This document shows, in pieces, positions 8,641 through 17,164 of a stretch of 64,000 nt of DNA; position 1 is the stretch's first letter; every line of letters begins with the position of its first letter. The position numbers and the translations under genes are program-made. This DNA is from Kitasatospora purpeofusca (GTDB taxonomy: Bacteria > Actinomycetota > Actinomycetes > Streptomycetales > Streptomycetaceae), in assembly GCF_000718025.1 (NCBI RefSeq), contig NZ_JODS01000002.1, positions 611,431 through 675,430 on the forward strand. Reading direction: 5' to 3'. The notes beneath the pieces are model-generated. The model saw nothing but the letters and a program-made list of their open reading frames with translations, was not told the origin of the DNA and did not search any database.

Positions 8641-9156
8641 GCTCGGTCTCGTCTCTCTCGGAGGTCCGCGGACGTCGGAGCGAGTCCGCGGATGTCGCTC
8701 GGGTGTCGCCCGGGGATCGCCCCGGTGACCGGTCGGACGCGGTTCCGTTCCGGAACGCGGTACTCAGGGAACTCCCAGGAACCGTACGGCGGGCTCTCGG
8801 GTTCCACCGGGCCGATCCGGAGGGCGGATCCGCCCGGGTGGCCATACCCTACCGGCGGGTAGGGAGCGCGGCCAGGGCGAAGGCGCAGGTGACCGAGGGT
8901 AAGGACCGACCGGTCGGCTTTCTCCTGCGAACGGGTTACCGGCGGGTCGGCGCGGCGAGTAAATATGCCAATGTTGCCGAACCTGCGTCTACTATCCGCC
9001 CCTGCCTGCCAGCGAGGGCCTGCCGTTTGTATAGTGTCCGCCAGCAGCCACCGGCTGCACGGCTGGAGCGCCCTCCCTCACAGCGGGACGCCCACTCGCC
9101 GTTACTGCCCCACCCGGGTGTCCCACACACACCGGGTGTGACATCGGGACGGATAC
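8641..9156. promoter_or_regulatory. Divergent promoter region of fabG-like and double-MarR genes
   Basis: 516 bp without a gene. It contains the inverted repeat at 8847-8864 and a second partial copy of its core, TACCGGCGGGT, at 8937-8947. AT-richer patches at 8960-8996 and 9027-9036 (TATAGT) are candidate promoter elements for the rightward gene. The window reads CTACTATCCGCC at 8989-9000 and TATAGTGTCCGCC at 9030-9042, two similar boxes that a MarR dimer might recognise. No start sites are certain. Confidence 0.4.
8847..8864. promoter_or_regulatory. 7-4-7 inverted repeat upstream of fabG
   Basis: CCCTACC-GGCG-GGTAGGG is a perfect 7-bp inverted repeat with a 4-nt centre, about 207 bp upstream of the fabG start. 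Its size and symmetry suit a TetR-type operator; the regulator is unknown. Confidence 0.4.
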
Positions 9157-10053
9157 ATGGTGCTGGGGGAGATCCCGACGACCCGCGTGTCCGCGCGACT
9201 GCAGCAGTCGCCCGGACACCTCATCCGCGTTGCACAGCAGGTCCACACTCGACTGTGGTCCGAACATGTCGGGGCCGATCTCACGGCCCCGCAGTTCGCG
9301 GTCCTGTTGGTTCTCGCCCTCGAACCGGGCGCCGACCAGCGGACCGTGGGTGAGCGTGCCTCGCTCGACAAGGCCACAATGGCCGAGATGGTCGCCCGGC
9401 TGGTCCGGCGCGGCCTGGTGCTGCGGCGCCGAGACCCGGCCGACGGCCGGCGCAAGCTGCTCGCTCTCTCGCAGAGCGGCGCCCAGGCTGTCCGCGAGGC
9501 CACCGGCGGAGTGGTCCGTGTGCAGCGCACGCTCTTCGAGCCGCTCACCTCGGAGGAGCAGCTGGAGATTGTCCGTGTGATGGCCAAGATAGCCAGACTG
9601 GAGCCGGCCCAGGTCGCCGTCCTGACGGACGCGCGACCGATGCTGGACGCCCAGAGGGCGATCGGCTACCTGATCAGGGTGAGCCAGCAGGTGCACACCA
9701 AGCTCTGGTCGGAGCACGTCGGTTCGGAGCTGACGGCGCCGCAGTACGCGGTGCTGGACGCGCTCGAGCTGGAGCCGGGCGCCGACCAGCGCACGGTGGG
9801 CGAGCTCGCTTCGCTGGACAAGGCCACGATGGCGGAGATGGTCAGCCGGCTGGTCCGGCGCGGCCTGGTCCAGCGTCGCCGCGACCCCTCGGACGGGCGG
9901 CGCAACCTGCTGTCGCTCTCGCCGGCGGGTCAGGACCTGCTGCACCGCTCGTCCGCGGGCGTGGCCCAGGTCCAGCGGTTGCTGCTGGCTCCGCTGGAGG
10001 AGCACGAGCACGAGGCGGCGCTCGCGCTGATCGCCAAGGCGGCGCGGCTGTAG
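9157..10053 (+). CDS. Single-chain regulator with two tandem MarR domains
   Basis: A 298-residue protein made of two homologous MarR winged-helix domains, at about residues 15-150 and 165-298. Shared blocks include QQVHT(R/K)LWSEHVG, LTAPQ(F/Y)AVL, LEPGADQRTVGE, SLDKATMAEMV and RRRDP(A/S)DGRR. MarR proteins normally act as dimers of one ~145-residue domain, so this looks like a duplicated, fused pseudo-dimer. Both halves keep a recognition helix and the wing (LVRRGLV-RRRDP). It is probably a repressor acting on its own divergent promoter region and the neighbouring reductase. ATG 9157 lies in CGGATACATGG, with GGGACGG as a weak ribosome site. Confidence 0.88.
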   Translation: MVLGEIPTTRVSARLQQSPGHLIRVAQQVHTRLWSEHVGADLTAPQFAVLLVLALEPGADQRTVGERASLDKATMAEMVARLVRRGLVLRRRDPADGRRKLLALSQSGAQAVREATGGVVRVQRTLFEPLTSEEQLEIVRVMAKIARLEPAQVAVLTDARPMLDAQRAIGYLIRVSQQVHTKLWSEHVGSELTAPQYAVLDALELEPGADQRTVGELASLDKATMAEMVSRLVRRGLVQRRRDPSDGRRNLLSLSPAGQDLLHRSSAGVAQVQRLLLAPLEEHEHEAALALIAKAARL

Positions 10054-10185
10054 GCGAACGCCTCGGCCGTCCGGCAAAACGATTCGCCATCCGGTCGCTC
10101 CGCGGTCGTCCGTCGCTCACCCGTCGGCCGGCCGTCCTCGACCGTGGGCCGTCGGCCCCGGGCCGGTGACGGTTCGCGGGTCAAC

Positions 10186-10231
10186 ACGGCGAAGGCCGCC
10201 CTCCCCGATGCGGGAGGGCGGCCTTCGCCGT
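10186..10231. terminator. Strong bidirectional hairpin terminator
   Basis: A perfect 20-bp stem (10186-10205 with 10212-10231) and a 6-nt loop CGATGC lies between the convergent MarR and aldo/keto reductase genes. Confidence 0.85.
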
Positions 10232-10265
10232 TGACAGGGGGCCGGTGGCGACACCGGCGGTCCGG

Positions 10266-11129
10266 TCAGTTCCAGTCGAAGCCCTGCGGGTCCGGGCCGA
10301 TCCGGGTGCCGGTGGCGACACCGGCGATCGCGGCGAGGTCCTCGGTGTCCAGCTCGAAGCCGGCGACGTCGAGGTTCTCCTTGATCCGCGAGGGGGTGAC
10401 CGACTTCGGGATCGCGATGATGCCGCTCTGGAGGTGCCAGCGGAGCACCACCTGGGCGACGGTGCGGCCGTGCTTCTCGGCGATCCGGACCAGGGCCGGC
10501 TCGCCGAGGAGGTCCTTGCCCTGGCCGAGCGGGCTCCACGCCTCGGTGGCGATGCCGTGCTCGGCGTGGAAGGCGCGCAGCTCCTCCTGCGGGAAGTACG
10601 GGTGCAGCTCGACCTGGTTCAGCACCGGGACGAGCGAGGACTCCTCGGCCAACCGGGTGAGCTGCTCGGTGCCGAAGTTGGAGACGCCGACCGACCGGAC
10701 CCGGCCGTCGGCGCGCAGCTGCTCCAGGGCCTTCCACACATTGGCGTAGCTGCCGTGCATCGGGCGCGGCCAGTGGATCAGGTAGAGGTCGAGGTAGTCC
10801 AGGCCGAGCCGCTCCAGGGAGGCGTCGAACTCGCGCAGCACCGCGTCGCGGCCCTGCTCGCCGGACCAGTCGCGGGTGCCGGAGTTCCACAGCTTGGTGG
10901 TGATGTAGAGGTCCTCGCGGGCGAGGCCGCCGGACAGCGCGTCGGCGACGGCCTTGCCGGTGCCGGTCTCGTTCTCGTAGATCGCGGCGGTGTCGATGGA
11001 GCGGTAGCCCGCCTCGATCGCCGCGCGGACGGCGGCGGTGGCCTCCGCGTCCGGCACCTGCCAGACCCCGAAGCCGAGCTGGGGGATGAGGTTGCCGTCG
11101 TTGAGCTCGAGGCTCGGGATGTTGCTCAC
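10266..11129 (-). CDS. Aldo/keto reductase
   Basis: A NADPH-dependent carbonyl reductase of the AKR superfamily, 287 residues. The tetrad is visible: Asp and Tyr in DTAAIYENE, Lys in ITTKLWN and His in LIHWPRP. The C-terminal cofactor segment IPKSVTPSRIKENLDV is the standard NADPH-binding loop. GTG 11129 (VSNIPSLELNDG) is chosen because it places the AKR start at the usual distance before the first strand; an upstream GTG at 11174 would add 15 residues. The substrate cannot be deduced; family members reduce 2,5-diketogluconate and small aldehydes. Confidence 0.88.
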   Translation of the reverse strand: MSNIPSLELNDGNLIPQLGFGVWQVPDAEATAAVRAAIEAGYRSIDTAAIYENETGTGKAVADALSGGLAREDLYITTKLWNSGTRDWSGEQGRDAVLREFDASLERLGLDYLDLYLIHWPRPMHGSYANVWKALEQLRADGRVRSVGVSNFGTEQLTRLAEESSLVPVLNQVELHPYFPQEELRAFHAEHGIATEAWSPLGQGKDLLGEPALVRIAEKHGRTVAQVVLRWHLQSGIIAIPKSVTPSRIKENLDVAGFELDTEDLAAIAGVATGTRIGPDPQGFDWN

Positions 11130-11398
11130 TGAAGGAGTGCCCTCTCCTGGTCGTCCACGGTTCCTAGGGGGCAACCGGTGGGGGCGCCGGATTTGTTCCC
11201 CGGTCCCGGAGAAATTTTCCGACGCGCGCTACCGGCGCTTGCAGCAGCCTACGGGGTGGGCCCGACGGGCGGAAAACCTGTTGCGCAGATCACATTCGGG
11301 TTGGCAGTCTCGCTGCCATGACCTCCTGACCGACCCACGGCCGTGACCCTACCGGCCTCCCCCTCGCCCTCCGCCCGCGCCGCCTCCAACGGAGCGTC

Positions 11399-13207
11399 AT
11401 GCTGCTCAAAACCCTCCCGCTGGCCGACCCCGGCCGCCCGGAACTCTCCTCCCCGCTCGGCTTCCTGCGCTGGCTCCAGCGCGGCCAGCGGCGCGGGCAG
11501 GTGCTCGCCACCTGCTGGTCGCTGCTGGAGATGGGCTGCCAGGCGGCCCTGCCGCTGCCGGTCGGCCTCGGCGTCCAGGCCGTCGTCGACGGGGACTCCG
11601 GCGCCCTCTGGCGGGCCGGCGCGCTCGCCCTGGCGCTGGCGGCGGTCTCCGCGGTCGGCACCGTCCTGCTGCACCGTCAGGCGGTCTGGAACTGGATCCA
11701 CGCCGCCTGTCAGGTCCGGCAGCTGGTGGCCCGTCAGGCCTCCCACCTCGGCTCCGGGCTGTCCCGGCGGATCGCCACCGGCGAGATCGTCGCGGTCGGC
11801 AGCGGGGACGTCGAGAAGATCGGCTGGTACGTCGAGCTCGTCGCCCGGCTGCGCGGGGCGATCGTGGTCTGGCTGGGGGTGAGCGCCGCGGTGCTGGCCA
11901 CCGAACCGGTGCTCGGGCTGGCCGTGCTGCTCGGCGTGCCGGTGCTCGCCGCCTCGGTCTGGCCGCTGCTGGGGCCGTTCGAGCGCCGCTACACCGAGCA
12001 GCGCGCGCTCGGCGGCAAGGCGACCGAGCTGGCCGCCGACACGGTGGCCGGACTCCGGGTGCTGCGCGGCATCGGCGGCGAGGACCTCTTCCTCGACCGC
12101 TACCGGGCGGCCTCCCAGAAGGTCCGCTCGGCCGCCGTGCGCTCCGCCCGGATCTGGTCCCTGATGCAGGCCCAGCAGGTGCTGCTGCCCGGGCTGTTCG
12201 TGGTCGGGATCACCTGGTACGGCGCCCGGCAGGCGGCCGAGGGGCGGATCTCGATCGGCACCCTGGTCGCGGTCTACGGCGCCACGGCCTTCCTGGCCGC
12301 GCCGCTGCGGATCCTCGGCGAGGCGGCGCACGCCTGGAGCGTCGCCAGGGTCTCGGCCGGCCGGGCCGTCCGGGTGCTCTCGCTCACCCGGACCGACACG
12401 ACCGGGACGAGTGGGCTCGCCGATCCGGCGCGCTCCGACCTGTACGACCCGGTCACCGGCCTGACCGCCCGGGCCGGGGAGCTGACCGCGGTGGTCTGCG
12501 GCGACCCGGACTTCGCCGGGGCGCTGGCCGAGCGGCTCGGCGGGCACGTCCCGGTGGCCGAGGACGGGCGGCCGGAGCCCTCGGTCCGGCTCGGCGGCGT
12601 CGAGCTGGACACCGTCCCGCTGGCCGAGGCGCGGGCCGCCGTACTGGTGCACGACAAGGAGCCGGTGCTGCTCTCCGGCACCCTGGCGGCGCTGTTCGAC
12701 ATCCCCTCCTCCGGCCGGGTCGACCCCGCCGAGGCGCTCGCCGCCGCCCGCGCGGAGGACGTGCTCGACGCCCTGGTGGACGGCTCGGCGGGCCTGACCG
12801 GCCGTGGCGAGGTGATGCGGGCGGAGATCACCGAGCGGGGGCGCTCGCTGTCCGGCGGGCAGCGCCAGCGGCTGGCGCTGGCCCGGGCGCTGCTGGCCGA
12901 CCCGCCGGTCCTGGTGCTGGACGAGCCGACCAGCGCGGTCGACGCGCACACCGAGTCCCGGATCGCCGCCGGGCTGCGGAAGAACCGCGAGGGGCGCACC
13001 ACGGTGGTCCTCGCGACCAGCCCGCTGCTGCTCGACCGGGCGGACCGGGTGGTGCTGGTCCGGGACGGCCGGGTGGCCGCGAGCGGTTCGCACCGCGAGC
13101 TGATGCGCGGCGAGCCGGCCTACCGGGCGGTGGTGACCCGCGAGGAGGAGCCGGCGCGGGTCGGGCCGGGGGCCGAGGTGCCGGCACCGGTGGGGGAGCG
13201 GTCATGA
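11399..13207 (+). CDS. ABC exporter half-transporter A with degenerate nucleotide-binding domain
   Basis: A 602-residue membrane-ATPase fusion: transmembrane domain (about residues 25-300, six helices) followed by a nucleotide-binding domain. The Walker A position reads VVCGDPDFAGALAERL, with no GK(S/T), and the H-loop His is replaced (VVLATSPLLL). The signature LSGGQRQRLALARAL and Walker B VLVLDEPTS are intact. ATG 11399 has GGAG five bases upstream. With the next gene it should form a heterodimeric exporter in which this subunit supplies only the signature side of the working ATP site. The substrate is unknown; drug, lipid or siderophore-like exporters share this layout. Confidence 0.88.
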   Translation: MLLKTLPLADPGRPELSSPLGFLRWLQRGQRRGQVLATCWSLLEMGCQAALPLPVGLGVQAVVDGDSGALWRAGALALALAAVSAVGTVLLHRQAVWNWIHAACQVRQLVARQASHLGSGLSRRIATGEIVAVGSGDVEKIGWYVELVARLRGAIVVWLGVSAAVLATEPVLGLAVLLGVPVLAASVWPLLGPFERRYTEQRALGGKATELAADTVAGLRVLRGIGGEDLFLDRYRAASQKVRSAAVRSARIWSLMQAQQVLLPGLFVVGITWYGARQAAEGRISIGTLVAVYGATAFLAAPLRILGEAAHAWSVARVSAGRAVRVLSLTRTDTTGTSGLADPARSDLYDPVTGLTARAGELTAVVCGDPDFAGALAERLGGHVPVAEDGRPEPSVRLGGVELDTVPLAEARAAVLVHDKEPVLLSGTLAALFDIPSSGRVDPAEALAAARAEDVLDALVDGSAGLTGRGEVMRAEITERGRSLSGGQRQRLALARALLADPPVLVLDEPTSAVDAHTESRIAAGLRKNREGRTTVVLATSPLLLDRADRVVLVRDGRVAASGSHRELMRGEPAYRAVVTREEEPARVGPGAEVPAPVGERS

Positions 13208-13302
13208 GGCTCCGCCGCCCGCCCGGGGCGCCCGGGGCGTGCCCCGGCGCCGCGCCCCGGTGGAACCGTCCGATCCCGTCCGAGCCGAGGAGTGACGCAT
13301 GA
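13204..13302 (+). other. 32-codon frame linking the two ABC genes by ATGA overlaps
   Basis: An ATG at 13204 overlaps the stop of the first ABC gene (ATGA), and the frame ends with TGA at 13300-13302, which overlaps the ATG of the second ABC gene (ATGA). It would encode 32 Pro/Arg/Ala-rich residues starting MRLRRPPGAPG. There is no good ribosome site, so it may serve only to carry ribosomes between the two genes, or may be chance. Confidence 0.3.
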
Positions 13303-15071
13303 AGCCCCCCGTCCAGCAGGAGCAGGGGCCGGCCACCACGCTGCCGGTCGGCTCCCCGGCCGCCGTGCGCGGCTACCTCCGGGTGCTGGCCCGGCGCCAC
13401 CGCGGGGCGTTCTCGGCGGTGGTCGGGCTGCACACGGTGGCCACCGTCGCCGGGCTGGTCGGGCCGTGGGTGCTCGGCACCCTGGTCGAGTCGCTGGCCA
13501 CCGGCACCGCCGGGTCCACCGTCACGGTGGCCGTGGCCTGGTACCTGCTCGCGCTGGCGGTGCAGTCCGCCTTCACCTGGTGGTCGCGGCTGCGCGGCGC
13601 CGTGCTCGGCGAGCGGGTGCTGGCCGACCTCCGGGAGGACTTCCTGGTCCGCTCGGTGGCGCTGCCGACCGGTGTGCTGGAGCGGGCCGGGACGGGCGAC
13701 CTGGTCTCCCGCGGCACCACCGACATCGACCGGCTGGACAAGTCGGTGCGCGAGGCGGTGCCCGAGCTGGCGGTGGCGATCGTCTCGCTGCTGCTGGTCC
13801 TCGGCGCGCTGGTGGTCACCTCGCCGCTGCTCGCGCTCACCTCACTGCTCGGCCTCCCGCTGCTGCTGGCCTCCTCCCGCTGGTACTTCCGGCGGGCCCC
13901 GCAGTCCTACCGGAACGAGTCGGCCGGGTACGCGGCGGTGAACTCCGTGCTGGCCGAGACGGTGGACGCGGGCCGGACGGTGGAGGCGCTGCGGCTCGGC
14001 GACCAGCGGGTCCGGCTGACGGACCGCAAGCTGGCGGAGTGGATCGCCTGGGAGCGGTACACCCTCTGGCTGCGTTCGGCGTGGTTCCCGACCATCGACG
14101 CGGTGTACACCCTGGCGGTGCTGGGTCCGCTGGTGCTCGGCGGGCTGTTCGCGCTGCGGGGCTGGATCTCGGTGGGCCAGCTCACCACCGGGGTGCTGTA
14201 CGCGCAGGCGCTGGTGGCCCCGGTCGACCTGATCCTGCGGTGGTACGACGAGCTGCAGATCGGCCAGGCCTCGCTGGCCCGGCTGGTCGGCGTGCACGAG
14301 GTGCCGGTGGCGGAGAACGACGACGAGGTCCGGCCGAGCGGGCGGCGGGTCGAGGCCCGGGACGTGCGCTTCGGCTACCGGGAGGGCGCCGATGTGCTGC
14401 ACGGCATCAGCCTGGACGTCGCCCCGGGCAGCCGGGTGGCCCTGGTCGGGCCGTCCGGGGCCGGGAAGTCCACGCTGGGCCGGCTGCTGGCCGGGATCTA
14501 CGCCCCGGGCCGGGGCAGTGTGACCCTCGGCGGGGCGGCGCTGTCCCGGATGCCGGCCGAGCGGGTGCGCTCCGAGGTGGCGCTGGTCAACCAGGAGCAC
14601 CATGTGTTCGTCGGGACGCTCCGGGACAACCTGCTGCTGGCCGCGCCCGGCGCGGACGACGCCGAGCTGCGCGGAGCCCTGGACGCGGTGGACGCCGGGG
14701 AGTGGGTGGACGCGCTGTCGGCCGGTCTCGACACCGAGGTCGGCTCCGGCGGCGCCGCACTGACCCCGCCGCAGGCCCAGCAGCTGGCGCTGGCCCGGCT
14801 GGTGCTGGCGGATCCGCACACCCTGGTGCTGGACGAGGCCACCTCGCTGCTCGACCCGCGGGCCGCCCGGCACCTGGAGCGTTCGCTCTCCCGGGTACTG
14901 GAGGGCCGTACGGTGATCGCCATCGCGCACCGGCTGCACACCGCGCACGACGCGGACGTGATCGCGGTGGTCGAGGAGGGGCGGATCAGCGAGTACGGCA
15001 GCCACCCGGAGCTGGTGGCGGCCGGCGGTCCGTACGCGGCGCTGTGGCGCTCCTGGCGGGACGAGGGGTGA
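13299..15071 (+). CDS. ABC exporter half-transporter B with degenerate signature motif
   Basis: A 590-residue transmembrane-NBD fusion that partners the previous gene. Walker A is canonical (GPSGAGKSTLG, about residues 384-394), Walker B is TLVLDEATS and the H-loop is IAIAHRLHT. The signature is LTPPQAQQLALARL instead of LSGGQ. The partner lacks Walker A, so the composite site formed by partner Walker A and this signature is dead, while the opposite site has all its parts. ATG 13299 follows GAGGAG at 13287-13292. Both genes are probably one transcript ending at the hairpin near 15132. Confidence 0.9.
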   Translation: MKPPVQQEQGPATTLPVGSPAAVRGYLRVLARRHRGAFSAVVGLHTVATVAGLVGPWVLGTLVESLATGTAGSTVTVAVAWYLLALAVQSAFTWWSRLRGAVLGERVLADLREDFLVRSVALPTGVLERAGTGDLVSRGTTDIDRLDKSVREAVPELAVAIVSLLLVLGALVVTSPLLALTSLLGLPLLLASSRWYFRRAPQSYRNESAGYAAVNSVLAETVDAGRTVEALRLGDQRVRLTDRKLAEWIAWERYTLWLRSAWFPTIDAVYTLAVLGPLVLGGLFALRGWISVGQLTTGVLYAQALVAPVDLILRWYDELQIGQASLARLVGVHEVPVAENDDEVRPSGRRVEARDVRFGYREGADVLHGISLDVAPGSRVALVGPSGAGKSTLGRLLAGIYAPGRGSVTLGGAALSRMPAERVRSEVALVNQEHHVFVGTLRDNLLLAAPGADDAELRGALDAVDAGEWVDALSAGLDTEVGSGGAALTPPQAQQLALARLVLADPHTLVLDEATSLLDPRAARHLERSLSRVLEGRTVIAIAHRLHTAHDADVIAVVEEGRISEYGSHPELVAAGGPYAALWRSWRDEG

Positions 15072-15131
15072 GAAGCCGGGCCGCTGACGCAGCATGACCG
15101 GGCATGACGGAGCGTGACGGGAGGTGGCCCG

Positions 15132-15155
15132 GCACGGGGCGGGGTTGCCCCGTGC
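15132..15155 (+). terminator. Hairpin after the ABC exporter
   Basis: A 9-bp perfect stem (GCACGGGGC with GCCCCGTGC) and 6-nt loop, 60 nt after the stop of the second ABC gene. No U-tract. Confidence 0.5.
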
Positions 15156-15213
15156 GGGTTACTCCCGGGCGCGTGGCCGGGCAAACCCTGCCATTCGCCC
15201 GCAGACTGCACGG

Positions 15214-15459
15214 GTGACCAAGATTTCGGACGGCGCCTCCGGCACCAAGCGCAGTGAGATCGGTGGGATCCCCACCCGGTACATCGGGATCGGCGTCATC
15301 GTCGTCCTCGCGGTGTGGTTCCTGTTCGCCAACCTCGACAAGGTGCAGATCCAGTTCTGGGTGTTCACCGTGACCGCTCCGCTCTGGATCGCCCTGCTGG
15401 GCACCCTGATCGCCGGCGCGGCCCTCGGCTGGCTGCTGAAGGGGCGGCGCGGACGGTGA
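15214..15459 (+). CDS. LapA-domain (DUF1049-like) membrane protein
   Basis: An 81-residue protein with two predicted membrane helices (about residues 22-40 and 50-72) joined by FANLDKVQIQFWVFTVTAPLW, which is the LapA/DUF1049 signature (N-x-x-x-V-x-[IV]-x-F-W/L...). It ends in a basic tail KGRRGR. GTG 15214 is preferred because an upstream ATG at 15124 would add 30 residues rich in Arg and Ala. Its stop overlaps the GTG of the ATPase gene by 4 nt, so it may be translated together with the importer. The role in Gram-positives is unknown. Confidence 0.7.
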   Translation: MTKISDGASGTKRSEIGGIPTRYIGIGVIVVLAVWFLFANLDKVQIQFWVFTVTAPLWIALLGTLIAGAALGWLLKGRRGR

Positions 15460-16253
15460 GCACCGCCGAGCCGCCACCCGGGCCCGGGCCGGCTACCGGT
15501 CCCGGGCCCGGCGGCTTCACCCCGCTGATCGAGATGCGCGGGGTCAACAAGCACTTCGGCGCGCTGCACGTGCTCCAGGACATCGAGCTGACGATCGGCC
15601 GCGGCGAGGTCGTGGTGGTGATCGGGCCGTCCGGCTCCGGGAAGTCCACGCTCTGCCGGGCCGTCAACCGGCTGGAGCCGATCGAGTCCGGCACCATCCT
15701 GATCGACGGTCAGCCGCTGCCCGAGGAGGGCAAGGGGCTGGCCCGGCTCCGGGCCGAGGTCGGGATGGTCTTCCAGTCCTTCAACCTGTTCGCGCACCGG
15801 ACCGTGCTGCAGAACGTCTCGCTGGCGCAGATCAAGGTGCGCGGGCGGGCCAGGGCGGAGGCGGACGCCAAGTCCCGGGCGCTGCTGGAGCGGGTCGGGC
15901 TGGCCGACCAGGCGGACAAGTACCCGGCCCAGCTCTCCGGGGGCCAGCAGCAGCGGGTGGCGATCGCCCGGGCGCTGGCGATGGACCCGAAGGCGCTGCT
16001 CTTCGACGAGCCGACCTCGGCCCTGGACCCCGAGATGATCAACGAGGTGCTGGACGTGATGCGCCGGCTGGCGCACGAGGGCATGACCATGATCGTGGTG
16101 ACCCACGAGATGGGCTTCGCCCGTTCCGCCGCCAACCGGGTGGTCTTCATGGCGGACGGCCGGATCGTCGAGGACCGCGCGCCGGAGGAGTTCTTCGACG
16201 CCCCGGAGAGCGACCGCGCCCGGGACTTCCTCTCCAAGATCCTGAAGCACTGA
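15456..16253 (+). CDS. gluA: Glutamate-type amino-acid ABC importer, ATPase
   Basis: A 265-residue polar-amino-acid importer ATPase. Walker A GPSGSGKSTL, Q-loop VFQSFNLF, signature LSGGQQQRVAIARAL, Walker B ALLFDEPTSALD and H-loop VVTHEMGFA are all intact. The first 20 residues are a Pro/Gly linker not found in most homologues. GTG 15456 overlaps the LapA gene, and an internal ATG at 15534 is an alternative start. Order ATPase, binding protein, permease, permease matches gluABCD of Corynebacterium and Streptomyces, which take up glutamate; that substrate is inferred from order and sequence type. Confidence 0.88.
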   Translation: MSTAEPPPGPGPATGPGPGGFTPLIEMRGVNKHFGALHVLQDIELTIGRGEVVVVIGPSGSGKSTLCRAVNRLEPIESGTILIDGQPLPEEGKGLARLRAEVGMVFQSFNLFAHRTVLQNVSLAQIKVRGRARAEADAKSRALLERVGLADQADKYPAQLSGGQQQRVAIARALAMDPKALLFDEPTSALDPEMINEVLDVMRRLAHEGMTMIVVTHEMGFARSAANRVVFMADGRIVEDRAPEEFFDAPESDRARDFLSKILKH

Positions 16254-16263
16254 GGCCCGGCCC

Positions 16264-17151
16264 GTGAAGAAGACCTTCACCCTGCTGGCGGCGGCCCTGC
16301 TGCTGGCCGGCTGCGGCAAGCCCGGCACCCCGCCGCCCAAGGGGCCGCAGCCCAGCGCGCTGCCCAGCTACCAGGTGGCGACCGGGAGCCCGGTCACCGG
16401 CTCCCCGACCCTGGACGCCGCCCGGGCCCGGGGGCACCTGGTGGTCGGCGCCAAGGAGGACCAGCCCTACCTCGGCCAGAAGAACCCGGCCACCGGCCAG
16501 TACTCCGGCTTCGACATCGAGATCGCCAAGATGGTCGGCGCCGACCTGGGCTTCGGCCCGGACCGGATCGAGTTCCGCACCATCGCCTCGGCCAACCGCG
16601 AGACCGCGCTGCAGAACGGCCAGGTCGACTACTACGTCGGCACCTACACCATCAACGACAACCGCAAGAAGCTGGTCGGCTTCGCCGGGCCGTACTACCT
16701 GGCCGGGCAGTCGCTTCTGGTGCGCAAGAGCAACAAGGACATCAACGGGCCGCAGGACCTGGACGGCAAGAAGGTCTGCTCGGCGGCCGGCTCCACCCCG
16801 TACCAGCGGATCCAGAAGCAGTACCCGAAGGCGGAGCTGATCGGCTACGACACCTACTCGGCCTGCGTGGACAACCTGATCACCTCCCAGGTGGACGCCG
16901 TCACCACGGACAACACCATCCTCATGGGCTACGCGGCCAAGGTGCCGGACGAGCTCAAGGTGGTCGGCCCGCTGTTCTCCCAGGAGCCCTACGGGATCGG
17001 CACGCCCAAGAACGACACCGTGCTGCGCGGGGCGCTCAACGACGCGTTGGCGCACCACGAGGAGAACGGCGACTGGAAGAAGGCGTACGACGCGACCCTC
17101 GGCCTGTCCGGGATCCCCGCGCCCAGCCCGCCGCCGATCGACCGGTACTGA
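16264..17151 (+). CDS. gluB: Amino-acid-binding lipoprotein of the Glu-type importer
   Basis: A 295-residue family 3 extracellular solute-binding protein. The N terminus MKKTFTLLAAALLLAGC is a lipoprotein signal ending in the lipobox LLAGC, so the mature protein is anchored outside the membrane. It contains the family signature SGFDIEIAKMVGADLGF near residue 80 and a linker rich in Pro just after the Cys. GTG 16264 is 10 nt after the ATPase stop; spacing is consistent with an operon. It delivers the ligand (probably glutamate) to the two permeases that follow. Confidence 0.9.
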   Translation: MKKTFTLLAAALLLAGCGKPGTPPPKGPQPSALPSYQVATGSPVTGSPTLDAARARGHLVVGAKEDQPYLGQKNPATGQYSGFDIEIAKMVGADLGFGPDRIEFRTIASANRETALQNGQVDYYVGTYTINDNRKKLVGFAGPYYLAGQSLLVRKSNKDINGPQDLDGKKVCSAAGSTPYQRIQKQYPKAELIGYDTYSACVDNLITSQVDAVTTDNTILMGYAAKVPDELKVVGPLFSQEPYGIGTPKNDTVLRGALNDALAHHEENGDWKKAYDATLGLSGIPAPSPPPIDRY

Positions 17152-17164
17152 GGGAGGGCAGGCT

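Noticed and set aside
10186..10231. Long inverted repeats as insertion-sequence ends
   Set aside because: All the long repeats seen are hairpins with short loops between genes, with no transposase or target duplications.
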